Shown here piece by piece: positions 49,507 through 58,839 of a DNA stretch of 64,000 bases; within the stretch, counting starts at the first letter, position 1, and the number at the start of each line of letters is the position of its first letter. The notes under the pieces are model-generated. The model was not told the DNA's origin. It did no database searches and saw only the letters and a program-made list of their open reading frames with translations. The stretch comes from Pseudacidovorax sp. RU35E (GTDB lineage Bacteria > Pseudomonadota > Gammaproteobacteria > Burkholderiales > Burkholderiaceae_C), in the NCBI RefSeq assembly GCF_900156165.1, contig NZ_FTMY01000002.1, forward strand, positions 124,001 to 188,000. Reading direction: 5' to 3'. The position numbers and the translations under genes were made by a program.

Positions 49507-49848
49507 ATGCGCAGGACGGCGCTCGCCGGAGCATGGATGCTGGGCGTGGGTGGATGGCTCGCACCGGCTGCGCCGGCGAACGCCGCGGACGGGCCTGCCC
49601 CGTGCCCCACACCCTGCCTGGCCCGTCCCCTGCCGGCACCGGCGCAGGCGCCCCCATCGCCAGCGCCGCGGCCGGTCGTACGCAACCGGCCAGCGCCGGC
49701 TGCGGCGCCCGTGTCCACCGAAGCAGCGGCTCCGGAGCCGCCGCCACGCCCGCCGGCCTCGCGTCGGTGCATCGACATCAACATGCGCGCCGCGGTGGGC
49801 GAACCCCTGTCGGCACAAGACATGGCTTATCTGAGGAGTGAATGTTGA
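49507..49848 (+). CDS. Small exported Pro-rich protein preceding an OmpA lipoprotein
   Basis: A 113-residue protein with a signal peptide (AGAWMLGVGGWLAPAAPANAA), a Pro/Ala-rich spacer of about 55 residues, and a compact conserved-looking end RCIDINMRAAVGEPLSAQDM followed by AYLRSEC. The two cysteines at the ends of this domain may form a disulfide. The last bases overlap the OmpA-family gene by 7 bp, so the two proteins are probably made together. Function is unknown to me. Confidence 0.68.
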   Translation: MRRTALAGAWMLGVGGWLAPAAPANAADGPAPCPTPCLARPLPAPAQAPPSPAPRPVVRNRPAPAAAPVSTEAAAPEPPPRPPASRRCIDINMRAAVGEPLSAQDMAYLRSEC

Positions 49849-51083
49849 ATCCGTCGTCTGCCGTTGCCGCCGTCGTTCTCCGTGCCTGGACGCGCCTGCG
49901 TGCGCTGCTGCTGATCGCGGCCGCCGGCACCCTGCTGGCGGCCTGCGCCAACAAGCCTGTCGCGTCCACCGAGGTGATGCCCTTCGACCGCGCGGTGCAG
50001 CAGGCCGTGGACGACCTGATCGTGCAGACGCAGAAGATGCCGGCCTTCCTGGCCCGCGTCGAATCGCGTCTGCAGAAGAGTCGCATCGTGATCGACCCGC
50101 TGATCGACGGCACCACCGGCCAGCAGACCGAGGTGACGCAAGCTGCGCAGCAACGCATCGTGCAGCGCATGCAGGAGCGCTTCAGCCAGTTCACGGTCAG
50201 CCAGGTCGACAGCCAGGCGGTGGAGCAGGCGCAGTACCTGCTGAGCGGCACGCTGACCCGCCAGGCCGATGCCTCGGCCGGCCGCTGGCAGTTGGCCCTG
50301 GCGCTCACCGACATCAAGAGCGGCACCGTGGTCGCCCAGACCGTGGCGCGCGTCGCCGACGAGAAGCTGGACACCCGGCCCACCGCCTTCTACCGCGACA
50401 GCCCGGTGAGCACCCGCGACCGCGCCGTCGACGGCTACATCCGCACCAGCCAGACGCCGGCCGGCCAGCAGGCGGATGCGCTGTACCTGCAGCGTTTGCC
50501 CACCACCGCCGTGCTGCAGGAAGCCATCGATGCCTATGCCGCCGGCCGCTGGCAGGAGGCGCTGACCCGCTACGAGGCCGCCGCCCAGCGGCCCGACGGG
50601 CAGCAGCTGCGCGTCTACAACGGCCTGTACCTCACGCAGATGCAGCTGGGTCGCACCGCCGATGCCGAGCGCAGCTTCGGCCAGCTCGCCAAGCTGGGCC
50701 TGGAGGCCAGCAAGCTGAGCGTCAAGTTCCTCTTCCGTCCCGGCTCCACCGAGTTCCTGAACGATGCGCGCATCAGCGGCGTCTATCCCATGTGGCTGAG
50801 GCAGATCGCCCGGCAGGCCGCTCAGATGAACAACAACTGCCTGCTCGTGACGGGCCACACCAGCCGCACCGGCTCGGAGTCGATCAACGAGCGGCTGTCG
50901 CTGCAGCGCGCCACCATCGTGCGCACGCGCCTGGCGGCCGAGGCGCCCAGCCTGGCCAGGCGCCTCAAGGAGGCCGGCATGGGCTTTCGCGAGAACATCG
51001 TCGGCACCGGCGCCGACGATGCCAGCGACGCGCTGGACCGGCGCGTGGAGTTCAAGGTCGAGGACTGCGCAGCCTCGTCCTGA
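49842..51083 (+). CDS. OmpA-family lipoprotein
   Basis: A 413-residue lipoprotein with lipobox LLAAC (Cys at about 35). Residues about 45-200 resemble an LpoB/CsgG-like fold (FDRAVQQAVDDLIVQTQKMP, RVESRLQKSRIVIDPLIDG), followed by a TPR-like helical pair (WQEALTRYEAAAQRPDGQQL). The C-terminal OmpA domain (LVTGHTSRTGSESINERLSL) should bind peptidoglycan. The protein probably anchors the outer membrane to the cell wall. The partner is the small secreted protein upstream, with which it overlaps by 7 bp. A gaggag site precedes the ATG at 49842. Confidence 0.83.
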   Translation: MLNPSSAVAAVVLRAWTRLRALLLIAAAGTLLAACANKPVASTEVMPFDRAVQQAVDDLIVQTQKMPAFLARVESRLQKSRIVIDPLIDGTTGQQTEVTQAAQQRIVQRMQERFSQFTVSQVDSQAVEQAQYLLSGTLTRQADASAGRWQLALALTDIKSGTVVAQTVARVADEKLDTRPTAFYRDSPVSTRDRAVDGYIRTSQTPAGQQADALYLQRLPTTAVLQEAIDAYAAGRWQEALTRYEAAAQRPDGQQLRVYNGLYLTQMQLGRTADAERSFGQLAKLGLEASKLSVKFLFRPGSTEFLNDARISGVYPMWLRQIARQAAQMNNNCLLVTGHTSRTGSESINERLSLQRATIVRTRLAAEAPSLARRLKEAGMGFRENIVGTGADDASDALDRRVEFKVEDCAASS

Positions 51084-51134
51084 GCCGTTCGGCACCGGCA
51101 GGCCGGCGGCTGAGCTCGGCTACGGGGGCCGCGT

Positions 51135-53183
51135 TCAGCGCGGCACCAGCTCGAACAGGTCGAAGCCGCCGCTGCGCCCGCCCAGGCAGCCGGCCAGCAT
51201 GTCCTCCGTGGCGCGCCACATGGCCAGGCGGTTGCGCCAGTGGCGCACCTGGTGGCCTTCGTTGGCGAAGCGCAGGTGCGTCACTGGACGGCCCAGCGCC
51301 CGCAGCGCGTCGACCACCTCGTCCGAGTCCTGCCGCAGCACCCGCACGTCGTTGTCGCCATGCACCACCAGCAGCGGCACGTCGATGCGGTCGATCTGCG
51401 TGATGGGCGAATTGGCCAGCATGCGGGCGCGCTGCGCCGGGTCGTTCACGTCGCCGAAGGTGCGTGCGAAGTAGTGGCGGTTGCGCCAGAAGGGCGGCCA
51501 GTTCTCGATCACCCGCGGCCAGTTGGCCACGCCGACCATGTCGACGCCGCAGCGCCAGTCCTGCCGCTTCTGGATCAGTTGGGCGAGCACCGAGAAGCCG
51601 CCGAAGCTCGCACCCAGCACGGCCAGCCGCTTCGGGTCGGCGATGCCCTGGTCGATGGCCCACTGCGTGGCCTCGGCGATGTCCTGCTGCATCCGGCCGT
51701 TGTATTCGCCGTCGCCCGCACGGATGAACGCCTTGCCGTAACCGGCCGAGCCGCGGTAGTTGACCTGCACCACCGCATAGCCGCGGTTGGCCAGCATCTG
51801 GGTGAAGGTGTAGCCCGCTAGCTGCCAGCTGTCGCGCGCCCATGGGCCGCCGTGGATCGCCACGACGGTCGGCGCCGCTCCTTGCACGCCGGTCGGCCGC
51901 GTGATGTAGCCATGCACCTTGAGGCCATCCGAGGCGGTGAAGACGAAGGGCGTCATGGGCGAGAACAGCCCGGGCTCGGGCCGGCGCGTCGGTGTCAGCC
52001 GCTCGAGGCGGCCGGTGGTGCGGTCGAGCAGCATCTCGACCGCCTCCGTCTGCGTGGTCGCACGCAGCACCATGCGCTGGTTGTCCTGCGCCGCACTGGT
52101 GGGCCGGATGACCACGGCGGGTGCATCGATCCATTCGCGCGCGCGGGCCTCGTCGGCGGCGCGCGCCAGCTCCGCGCCGATGCCGGTGTCCAGGTAGCGC
52201 ATCTGCGGCAGGTCGGGCAGGGCGGAGACGGCATACGGCGCGCCCCCGGCAGGGGGGAACCAGGCACCCTCGAGGTCCACCTCGGCGTGCTCGGCAAGCA
52301 CCGTCTCGCGGTCGGCCGACAGGTCCAGCTCGACCAGCGCCACCTTGTCGCGGCCCATGTTGGTCATGGCCCAGAGACGGCCGGCGGCAGGATCGATGCG
52401 GTGGATCGAGAAGAAGGAGAAGGCCGGCACGGTGCGCAGCCGGCGCCATTCGCCATCGGGAAGGCGCAGCTCGACGGCCACGTCGCGGCCGTCCTCGTCG
52501 CCGAGCTGCCGCCAGCGCGCGGCGAGCTGGTGGTCGGTGCCGATCAGCCAGCCGATGACGCGGCTGTCGGCGTCGCTGCGGGCGACTTCCCGCACCGTGC
52601 GGGTGGCGGCGTCGGCCTCGTACAGGTCCATGCTGCTGCGCTCTCGCCGGTTGCTGGCGAAGAAGAAGCGCGCGCTGCCCGGCGCACCGCGCGAGACGAA
52701 GGTGGAGCGCACGCCGGGCCAGGGGGTCACGGCCCAGGGCGAGGCCTCGGGGTTGTCGGCGTCGACCACGAAGAACTGCGTGTTCTCGTCACCGCGGAAG
52801 TCCTTCTGGTAGGCGATGTGGCGGCTGTCGGGCAGCCAGGCATAGGTGGCGCCGGAGGCACCCGGGCGCGCCAGCGTGCCGGTCGGGATGCGCCCCGGCG
52901 CGGCTGCCCCGTCTTCGGACAAGGCGGGGCGCACGGCCAGGCCGATGTCCGTGCCCACCACCTGGCGCCACAGCAGCCGGCGGCCGTCGGGCGAGACGAT
53001 GTGGCCGTCCGCGAAATCGAGGTCGGCGACGAAGCGGCGCATGGGCACCAGCGGCGGCAGCCGGCCCTCGCTCGCAGCGGCCTGGACGGCCGGGTGGCGG
53101 GGCGCGGTGGCGCAGCCGGCCAGGGCCAGCAGCACCACCGATCCGGCAAGCACCGCAAGGCGGCGCAGGGCAGGTAAAAGCAT
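51135..53183 (-). CDS. S9-family serine peptidase (prolyl oligopeptidase-like), lipoprotein
   Basis: A 682-residue protein with a lipoprotein signal (VLAGSVVLLALAGC). A beta-propeller region runs to about residue 430. The C-terminal alpha/beta-hydrolase domain has the nucleophile motif GASFGGFSVLAQL, with VHGDNDVRVLRQDSDEVV and NEGHQVRHWRNRLAMW as the Asp and His regions. It probably trims oligopeptides or acyl-peptides in the periplasm. The ATG at 53183 is preferred because the lipobox follows at once and a gaggaggag site precedes it. It is divergent from the response-regulator gene. Confidence 0.88.
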   Translation of the reverse strand: MLLPALRRLAVLAGSVVLLALAGCATAPRHPAVQAAASEGRLPPLVPMRRFVADLDFADGHIVSPDGRRLLWRQVVGTDIGLAVRPALSEDGAAAPGRIPTGTLARPGASGATYAWLPDSRHIAYQKDFRGDENTQFFVVDADNPEASPWAVTPWPGVRSTFVSRGAPGSARFFFASNRRERSSMDLYEADAATRTVREVARSDADSRVIGWLIGTDHQLAARWRQLGDEDGRDVAVELRLPDGEWRRLRTVPAFSFFSIHRIDPAAGRLWAMTNMGRDKVALVELDLSADRETVLAEHAEVDLEGAWFPPAGGAPYAVSALPDLPQMRYLDTGIGAELARAADEARAREWIDAPAVVIRPTSAAQDNQRMVLRATTQTEAVEMLLDRTTGRLERLTPTRRPEPGLFSPMTPFVFTASDGLKVHGYITRPTGVQGAAPTVVAIHGGPWARDSWQLAGYTFTQMLANRGYAVVQVNYRGSAGYGKAFIRAGDGEYNGRMQQDIAEATQWAIDQGIADPKRLAVLGASFGGFSVLAQLIQKRQDWRCGVDMVGVANWPRVIENWPPFWRNRHYFARTFGDVNDPAQRARMLANSPITQIDRIDVPLLVVHGDNDVRVLRQDSDEVVDALRALGRPVTHLRFANEGHQVRHWRNRLAMWRATEDMLAGCLGGRSGGFDLFELVPR

Positions 53184-53275
53184 CGAACACTCCTCCTCGG
53201 GATCTCTCTCGTCGCGGCATTGTGTCGACCGCACCTTTGGCTTCGCCAAAGAAAGCGCCCGCCACAATCGCCGCC

Positions 53276-53938
53276 GTGCACCTTCTCCTCATCGAAGACG
53301 ACCTGGACCTCGGCCGCGCCCTGCAGGCGGCGCTCAAGGTCGAGGGCCTGAGCAGCGAATGGCTGCGTCGCGCTGCCGATGCGCCGGCGGTGCTGGACGC
53401 GGCGCAGTTCGCCTGCGTGCTGCTCGACCTGAGCCTGCCCGATGGCGATGGCCAGTCGCTGCTCACGCGCTGGCGGCGCAGCGGGCAGCAGTTGCCGGTG
53501 ATCGTCATCACGGCACGCTCGGCGGTGGAAGACCGCACCGCCGGCCTCGATGCCGGGGCCGATGACTTCGTGGTCAAGCCCTTCGCGACGGCCGAGCTGA
53601 TCTCGCGCATCCGCGCCGTGCTGCGCCGCTCGGCCCGACAGGCCAGCGAACACTGGACGCTGGGCGGTGGCCTGACGCTGGAGCCGCGGGGCCATGCGGC
53701 CCGGCTGGACGGCCAGCCGCTGGAGCTGTCGCCGCGCGAGTTCCGCCTGCTGCTGGAGCTGGCGCGCGAGCCCGGCACCGTGCTGCCCAAGGGCCTGCTC
53801 GCCCAGCGCATGGAGCCGCTGGGCGAGGCGCTGGACTTCGCCACGGTCGAGGTCCATGTCTCCAACCTGCGCCGCAAGGTCGGCGCCGAGCGCATCCGCA
53901 CGGTGCGCGGCGTGGGCTACCTGCTGGTGGCGCCATGA
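53276..53938 (+). CDS. OmpR-family response regulator
   Basis: A 220-residue regulator. The receiver has the acidic pair IEDD, the phospho-acceptor Asp51 in VLLDLSLPDGDG, and the conserved Lys in VVKPFATAEL. The C-terminal winged helix reads ALDFATVEVHVSNLRRKV and IRTVRGVGYLLV, as in the QseB/TctD/PmrA branch. I prefer the GTG at 53276 (VHLLLIEDD) over an upstream GTG at 53222 because family members start directly at the first strand. The stop overlaps the kinase start (ATGA), so they form a two-component pair. Confidence 0.9.
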   Translation: MHLLLIEDDLDLGRALQAALKVEGLSSEWLRRAADAPAVLDAAQFACVLLDLSLPDGDGQSLLTRWRRSGQQLPVIVITARSAVEDRTAGLDAGADDFVVKPFATAELISRIRAVLRRSARQASEHWTLGGGLTLEPRGHAARLDGQPLELSPREFRLLLELAREPGTVLPKGLLAQRMEPLGEALDFATVEVHVSNLRRKVGAERIRTVRGVGYLLVAP

Positions 53939-55287
53939 CGCTCTGGCGGCGATCGCTCTCGCGGCGCATCTTCCTCGTAGTGCTGGCGTCCTTCGTGCTG
54001 GTGCTGGCGGTGCTGCAGGCCTACATGTGGTTGAACTTCCGCCAATCGCTGGCGGTGAGCCAGCCGCTCAGCCGGCTGGGCAGTGGACTGGGCGAGGCGC
54101 TGGCGGCCATCGACGACGAAGCGCAGGCGGTCGCCACGGTGCAGGCCATGCAGACGATCTACGGCCATCTGCGCCTGGGCGGCAACCCGACCGGCACGCT
54201 GGTCTTCCGGCTGGAGGATCGGCAGGGGCGGCTGCTCTTCAGCGCACCGCTGCTGCGCGACCGGGCGCTCGACGCGCCGCCCGGTCGCGTGAGCACGATG
54301 GACATGGAGGGCGTGCCCTACTGGGTCTACCGCGCCGACGCCGGCCGATGGCGCGTCTATGCCGCCGAGCCCGAGCGCACGCTGGCGCGGGTGGTGCCCA
54401 ACAACACGCGGGCCGTGCTGCCCTACCTGCTCATCGCCCTGCCACTGGTGCTGGTGCCGGCCTGGCTGGCGGTGGCGCTGGGGTTGCGGCCCTTGCGGCA
54501 GCTCACGCAGCGGCTGCAGCGCCGCTCGCCGGACGATCTGACGCCGCTCGGCTTCCAGCCCCGGCATGCCGAACTGCAGCCCTTGGCCGAGGCGCTGGAC
54601 GGGCTGCTGTCGAAGCTCAAGGCCCGCATCGACCGCGAGCGCGCCTTCATCCAGGACGCGGCCCACGAACTGCGCACGCCCATGGCGGTGATCGCGACCC
54701 AGGCCCATGCACTGGGCGGCGCCGCCGATGCCGGCCAACGGCGCGAGGCGCAGCAGCAGCTGGAATCGGCCATCGCCCGCGCCTCGCACCTGACGCAGCA
54801 GTTGCTGGACCTGGCCCGGCTGGACGATGCGCCCACCGCCGCGGCGCCCCTGATCGATGTGGCGCACTGGCTGCGTCAGGTGCTGGCGGACATGGCCCCG
54901 GCGGCCATGGCGCGCGAGATGGACCTGAGCCTGGTCGCGCCCGACCGGCTGATGGCCACCGTGGAGCCGGCGGCATTGCTGTCCATCATGCAGAACCTGC
55001 TGGCCAACGCCATCGGCCACACACCGGCAGGCACACGCATCGTGGTGACGCTGGCCGACACGGTGCATCCGCTGTGCCTTTCGGTGGAGGACGACGGGCC
55101 GGGCATTCCGCCCGGGGAGTCGGCTCAGGTGTTCGAGCGCTTCCACCGCGGCGCCGACCCGCTCACTCGGGGTGCCGGCCTGGGCCTGGCCATCGTGCAG
55201 CAGGCCGCCGTGCGGCTGGGCGGTGAGGTGCGGCTGGGCCCAGGTCTGGAAGGGCGCGGCGCGGGCTTTCATCTGCGCCTGCCCTGA
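53935..55287 (+). CDS. Sensor histidine kinase
   Basis: A 450-residue membrane kinase with a helix at about 12-35, a periplasmic sensor of about 120 residues, a second helix (YLLIALPLVLVPAWLAVAL) and a HAMP-like region. The H-box is AAHELRTPMAVI with His at about 244, and NLLANAIGHTPAGT, SVEDDGPGIPPGE and GAGLGLAIVQQAA form the ATP-binding part. It is the partner of the OmpR-type regulator. The signal is unknown; the QseC/TctE type is closest by form. Confidence 0.92.
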   Translation: MTLWRRSLSRRIFLVVLASFVLVLAVLQAYMWLNFRQSLAVSQPLSRLGSGLGEALAAIDDEAQAVATVQAMQTIYGHLRLGGNPTGTLVFRLEDRQGRLLFSAPLLRDRALDAPPGRVSTMDMEGVPYWVYRADAGRWRVYAAEPERTLARVVPNNTRAVLPYLLIALPLVLVPAWLAVALGLRPLRQLTQRLQRRSPDDLTPLGFQPRHAELQPLAEALDGLLSKLKARIDRERAFIQDAAHELRTPMAVIATQAHALGGAADAGQRREAQQQLESAIARASHLTQQLLDLARLDDAPTAAAPLIDVAHWLRQVLADMAPAAMAREMDLSLVAPDRLMATVEPAALLSIMQNLLANAIGHTPAGTRIVVTLADTVHPLCLSVEDDGPGIPPGESAQVFERFHRGADPLTRGAGLGLAIVQQAAVRLGGEVRLGPGLEGRGAGFHLRLP

Positions 55288-55290
55288 GCC

Positions 55291-55938
55291 TCAGGGTGCC
55301 AGGCGTGTCTTGATCCAGTCCTGGCCGTCCTGCTGGTAGCAAAGCCGGTCATGCAGCCGGCTCTTGCGGCCTTGCCAGAACTCCCAGCGCTCGGGCACCA
55401 GCCGGTAGCCGCCCCAGTGCGGCGGGCGCGGCGGGTTCAGCAGGAACTTGGCGCTGTACTTGGCCGCATTGGCCACCAGCACGCCGCGGCCCTCGATGGG
55501 CTGGCTCTGCGGGCTGGCCCAGGCGCCGATGCGCGAGTCCAGCGGGCGGCTGGCGAAGTAGGCGTCGCTCTCCTCGTCGCTGACCTTCTCCACCCGGCCC
55601 TCGATGCGCACCACGCGCTCCAGCTCGACCCAGTGGAACTGCAGGGCGGCGAACGGGTTGCCTGCCAGTTCCTGGCCCTTGCGGCTGTTGTAGTTGGTGA
55701 ACCAGACGATGCCCCGCGCGTCGTAGCCCTTGATCAGCACGATGCGGGTGGAGGGCCGCAGGTCGCTGCCCACGGTGGCGACGGTCATGGCGTTGGGCTC
55801 GGGCACCTGGCCGGCGATGGCCTCGCCGAGCCAGCGCTCGAACTGCAGCAGCGGGTCGGCGGCGCTGTGGGTTTCGTCGAGTTCGGCCCGCTCGTAGCTC
55901 TTGCGCAGGTCGGCCAGGGAGGTCTTCAGATCGCTCAT
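55291..55938 (-). CDS. pdxH: Pyridoxamine 5'-phosphate oxidase
   Basis: A 215-residue FMN enzyme that makes pyridoxal 5'-phosphate. Diagnostic stretches are [60 protein letters not shown] and the end [20 protein letters not shown]. Length fits the family. It converges on the histidine-kinase gene with only a 3-bp gap and is divergent from the bestrophin-like gene. Confidence 0.96.
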   Translation of the reverse strand: MSDLKTSLADLRKSYERAELDETHSAADPLLQFERWLGEAIAGQVPEPNAMTVATVGSDLRPSTRIVLIKGYDARGIVWFTNYNSRKGQELAGNPFAALQFHWVELERVVRIEGRVEKVSDEESDAYFASRPLDSRIGAWASPQSQPIEGRGVLVANAAKYSAKFLLNPPRPPHWGGYRLVPERWEFWQGRKSRLHDRLCYQQDGQDWIKTRLAP

Positions 55939-55998
55939 GGCGGGCATTGTCCGCGCTGGCCATGGCCGCGCCTTGACGAGGCCTAACATCGGCCGCCC

Positions 55999-56910
55999 AT
56001 GATCGTCCGCCCCCGCCCGCACTGGCTGCGCCTGCTCTTCGTCTGGCGCGGCTCGATCCTTTCGCAGATCCTGCCGCAGCTGGCCTTGACCCTGGCGCTG
56101 GCCGTCGTCGTGACGCTGCTGCACGGCCAGGTGCTGCGCTGGAAGGTGCCGATGAATTTCGTGCCCTTCTCGCTGATCGGACTGACGCTGGCGATCTTCC
56201 TGGGCTTTCGCAACAGCACCAGCTATGGCCGCTGGTGGGAGGCGCGCATGCTCTGGGGCGCGCTGCTCATCGACTGCCGGGCCGCCGTGCGGCAGGCGCT
56301 GACCCTGCCCGAGGGCGGCGGCGAGGCGCGGGTGCTGGCGCTGCGGCTCATCGCGCTGGTGCATGCGCTGCGCCACCAGTTGCGCGGGAGCGATCCGGCG
56401 GCCGACCTCGCGCGCCTGCTGCCGGCCGCCGAGGCCCAGCGCGTGATGGCGGCGCGCTACCGGCCGGCGATGCTGCTGCTGATGGCCGGCGAATGGCTGC
56501 GCGACCTGCGCGTCCAGGGCCGGGCCGAGGCCGCCATCGTGCCTGCGCTGGAAGGCCCGCTGGACCGCATCGGCGCGGCCATCGGGGGCTGCGAGCGCCT
56601 GGCCAATACGCCCATCCCCTTCACCTACGGCGTCATCATCCACCGCACCATCTACCTGTACTGCCTGCTGCTGCCCTTCGGGCTGGTGGATGCCATCGGG
56701 CCCATGACGCCGGTGATCGTGGTGCTGGTGGCCTACACCTTCTTCGCGCTGGAGGCGCTGGGCTCCGAGATCGAGGAGCCCTTCGGCGAGGCGCCCAACG
56801 ATCTGGCGCTCGACGCCATCTGCTGGAGCATCGAGACCTCGGTGCTCGAATCCATCGGCGACGCCGACTGGCCACCACAGCCCCAGGCCCGCGACTACGT
56901 GCTCACATGA
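55999..56910 (+). CDS. Bestrophin-family channel protein
   Basis: A 303-residue inner-membrane protein. [40 protein letters not shown] and the [20 protein letters not shown] membrane segment are typical of the bacterial bestrophin/UPF0187 (YneE) family. Bacterial members are ion channels, mostly cation-conducting. The stop overlaps the start of the MobA-like gene by 4 bp, which is probably coupling without functional link. Confidence 0.9.
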   Translation: MIVRPRPHWLRLLFVWRGSILSQILPQLALTLALAVVVTLLHGQVLRWKVPMNFVPFSLIGLTLAIFLGFRNSTSYGRWWEARMLWGALLIDCRAAVRQALTLPEGGGEARVLALRLIALVHALRHQLRGSDPAADLARLLPAAEAQRVMAARYRPAMLLLMAGEWLRDLRVQGRAEAAIVPALEGPLDRIGAAIGGCERLANTPIPFTYGVIIHRTIYLYCLLLPFGLVDAIGPMTPVIVVLVAYTFFALEALGSEIEEPFGEAPNDLALDAICWSIETSVLESIGDADWPPQPQARDYVLT

Positions 56911-57476
56911 CCATGAATCCCGAAAGCCTGCCCGTCGTCCTGGTGCTGGCCTCCGGCCGTGGCGAGCGCTTCCGCGCCTCCGGCGGCGGGGTGCACAAGC
57001 TGCAGGCCTTGCTGGCCGGTGGCCGCGTGATCGACCGCACCCTGGAGTCGGTGCGCGCGAGCGGCCTGCCCTGGCATGTGGAGGACGCCGGCCATCCCGG
57101 CATGGGCGACTCCATCGCCGCAGCGGTGCGTGCCACGGCCGATGCGCCGGGCTGGCTGGTGTTGCCGGCCGACCTGCCGCTGGTGCTGCCCGCCACGCTC
57201 CGGGCGGTGGCGCAGGCCTTGACGGAAGACGGGGCGGCGCAGCCCGTGTACCGGGGCGAGCGGGGGCATCCGGTGGGCTTCGGCGTGGCCAGCGGTGCGG
57301 CCCTGCAGGCACTGGCCGGCGAGCAGGGCGCCGCACCGGTGCTCAAGGCGCTGCGCGCCCGCGGCGCCGTGCGCGAACTGACGGTGGACGATGCCGGCGT
57401 GGTGACCGACATCGACACGCTGGATGACCTCGCGCGGGCCGAGGCGCTGTGGCAGGCGCGCCGCAGCGGCGGCTGA
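56907..57476 (+). CDS. MobA/MocA-like nucleotidyltransferase
   Basis: A 189-residue NTP-transferase-like protein with the N-terminal [14 protein letters not shown], in which the usual LAAGxGxRMG motif is slightly altered, and the [16 protein letters not shown] metal/nucleotide region with [11 protein letters not shown] further on. MocA adds CMP to molybdopterin for xanthine-dehydrogenase-type enzymes. A molybdenum hydroxylase is encoded about 4 kb downstream, so this role is reasonable. ATG at 56913 is a second possible start. Confidence 0.78.
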   Translation: MTMNPESLPVVLVLASGRGERFRASGGGVHKLQALLAGGRVIDRTLESVRASGLPWHVEDAGHPGMGDSIAAAVRATADAPGWLVLPADLPLVLPATLRAVAQALTEDGAAQPVYRGERGHPVGFGVASGAALQALAGEQGAAPVLKALRARGAVRELTVDDAGVVTDIDTLDDLARAEALWQARRSGG

Positions 57477-58637
57477 TCAGACCGGCACGGCCCAGGCGTC
57501 GTAACCGTACACCCAGTCCGCATTGCCGCCGGCGCGCAGCCAGTTGTTGCCGCGCGAGCCGATCTGGATGCGACTGGCCCGTTCCTGCCTTGCGGCCTCG
57601 TAGCGCCTCAGCGCCGCTGGTACCCCGGCCGCCGGGCCGGCCAGGCCCACACAGCGGGCCAGCACCACGGCATCCTCGATGGCCGAGCCGGCGCCCTGGG
57701 CCATGAAGGGCATCATGGGATGGCAGGCATCGCCCAGCAGCGTGATCGCGCCCTGCGACCACGCGGGCAGCGGGTCGCGCTCGTACAGGGCGGTCTTGAG
57801 CACCGAGTCGCACGCTGCCAGCAGTGCCCGTGCATGCGCGTGGAAGTCGCGGTAGACCTCGCGCAGCTCGTCCACGCTGCCCGGGGTGGTCCACGACTCC
57901 TCGTGCCAGGAATCCTGCGCCGTGGTCGCGAAGATGAAGGTGTCGCGGCCCTGGTTGAGCGGGAAGGTCACGATCTGGCTCTCCGGCGTGGGCCCCCACC
58001 ATTTGGTGAAGGCGCCCAGGTCCGGCACCTCGCCGACGCGTGGGGTCGGCACCACCGCACGGAAGGCCACGACGCCGGTGAAGCGCGGCTGCTCATCGCC
58101 GAAGAGGGCGGCGCGCACCACCGAATGGATGCCGTCCGCGCCCACGAGCAGGTCGAGCCGGTGGGCCTCGCTGTCGTCGGCGAAGTGCACCGTCACCTCG
58201 CCCGTGGTGCGGTCCTGCGCGATGGCCTGGGCCCGCTTGCCGAACCGCACGCGCTCGCGCGGGAATGCGTCGGCCAGCGCGGCCAGCAGGTCGGCTCGGT
58301 GGATGGTGAGCTGCGGCGCGCCGTACTGCTGCTCGGCCGTGTCGCCCATGGCCAGGCGCGAGGTCTCCTCGCCGCTGTCCCAGGTGCGACTGATGCGGTG
58401 CGTGGGCCGGGCGGCCGAGGCGCGCACCGCCTCGCCGATGCCGGGCGCGAGGCCGTCGAGCGCCCGCACGGCATTGGGCGTGAGGTTGATGTCGGCGCCC
58501 ACCCGCAGGAACTGGCGGCTCTGCTCGAAGACCTGGACGTCGTGGCCGGCGGCCCGCAGTGCGCAGGCGGCGGCCAGGCCGCCGATGCCGGCACCGACGA
58601 TGCCGATGCGAAGGGGAGGGGGCGGGGATTCGGGCAT
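57477..58637 (-). CDS. FAD-dependent aromatic monooxygenase (salicylate/6-hydroxynicotinate type)
   Basis: A 386-residue group A flavin monooxygenase. The FAD motif is GAGIGGLAAACALRAAGHDV, the DG motif is LLVGADGIHSVVR, and the second FAD motif is LLGDACHPMMPFMAQGAGSA. The end NADWVYGYDAWAVPV and the central TKWWGPTP segment recall NicC (6-hydroxynicotinate 3-monooxygenase) and salicylate hydroxylase. It would hydroxylate, possibly with decarboxylation, an aromatic or N-heteroaromatic acid with NAD(P)H. It is divergent from an AraC-family gene, which probably regulates it. Confidence 0.87.
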   Translation of the reverse strand: MPESPPPPLRIGIVGAGIGGLAAACALRAAGHDVQVFEQSRQFLRVGADINLTPNAVRALDGLAPGIGEAVRASAARPTHRISRTWDSGEETSRLAMGDTAEQQYGAPQLTIHRADLLAALADAFPRERVRFGKRAQAIAQDRTTGEVTVHFADDSEAHRLDLLVGADGIHSVVRAALFGDEQPRFTGVVAFRAVVPTPRVGEVPDLGAFTKWWGPTPESQIVTFPLNQGRDTFIFATTAQDSWHEESWTTPGSVDELREVYRDFHAHARALLAACDSVLKTALYERDPLPAWSQGAITLLGDACHPMMPFMAQGAGSAIEDAVVLARCVGLAGPAAGVPAALRRYEAARQERASRIQIGSRGNNWLRAGGNADWVYGYDAWAVPV

Positions 58638-58839
58638 GGCAGTGAGAGGTTCGAAGAGGGAGGGAATGGGGCAGGCCGTGTGGCCTGGTTTTCGGGCCGG
58701 ATGGCCGTCGTGATGAGCGCGATTCTTCCGGCCGGCCTCGCCACGCATAACCGCCGAAAATCCCGCAATGGGGACGAAGCGTCTCCACCGCCTTCACCCT
58801 CCCCACGCGCGAGCGCCGCGCCAGCCACCACCGCCTCTC

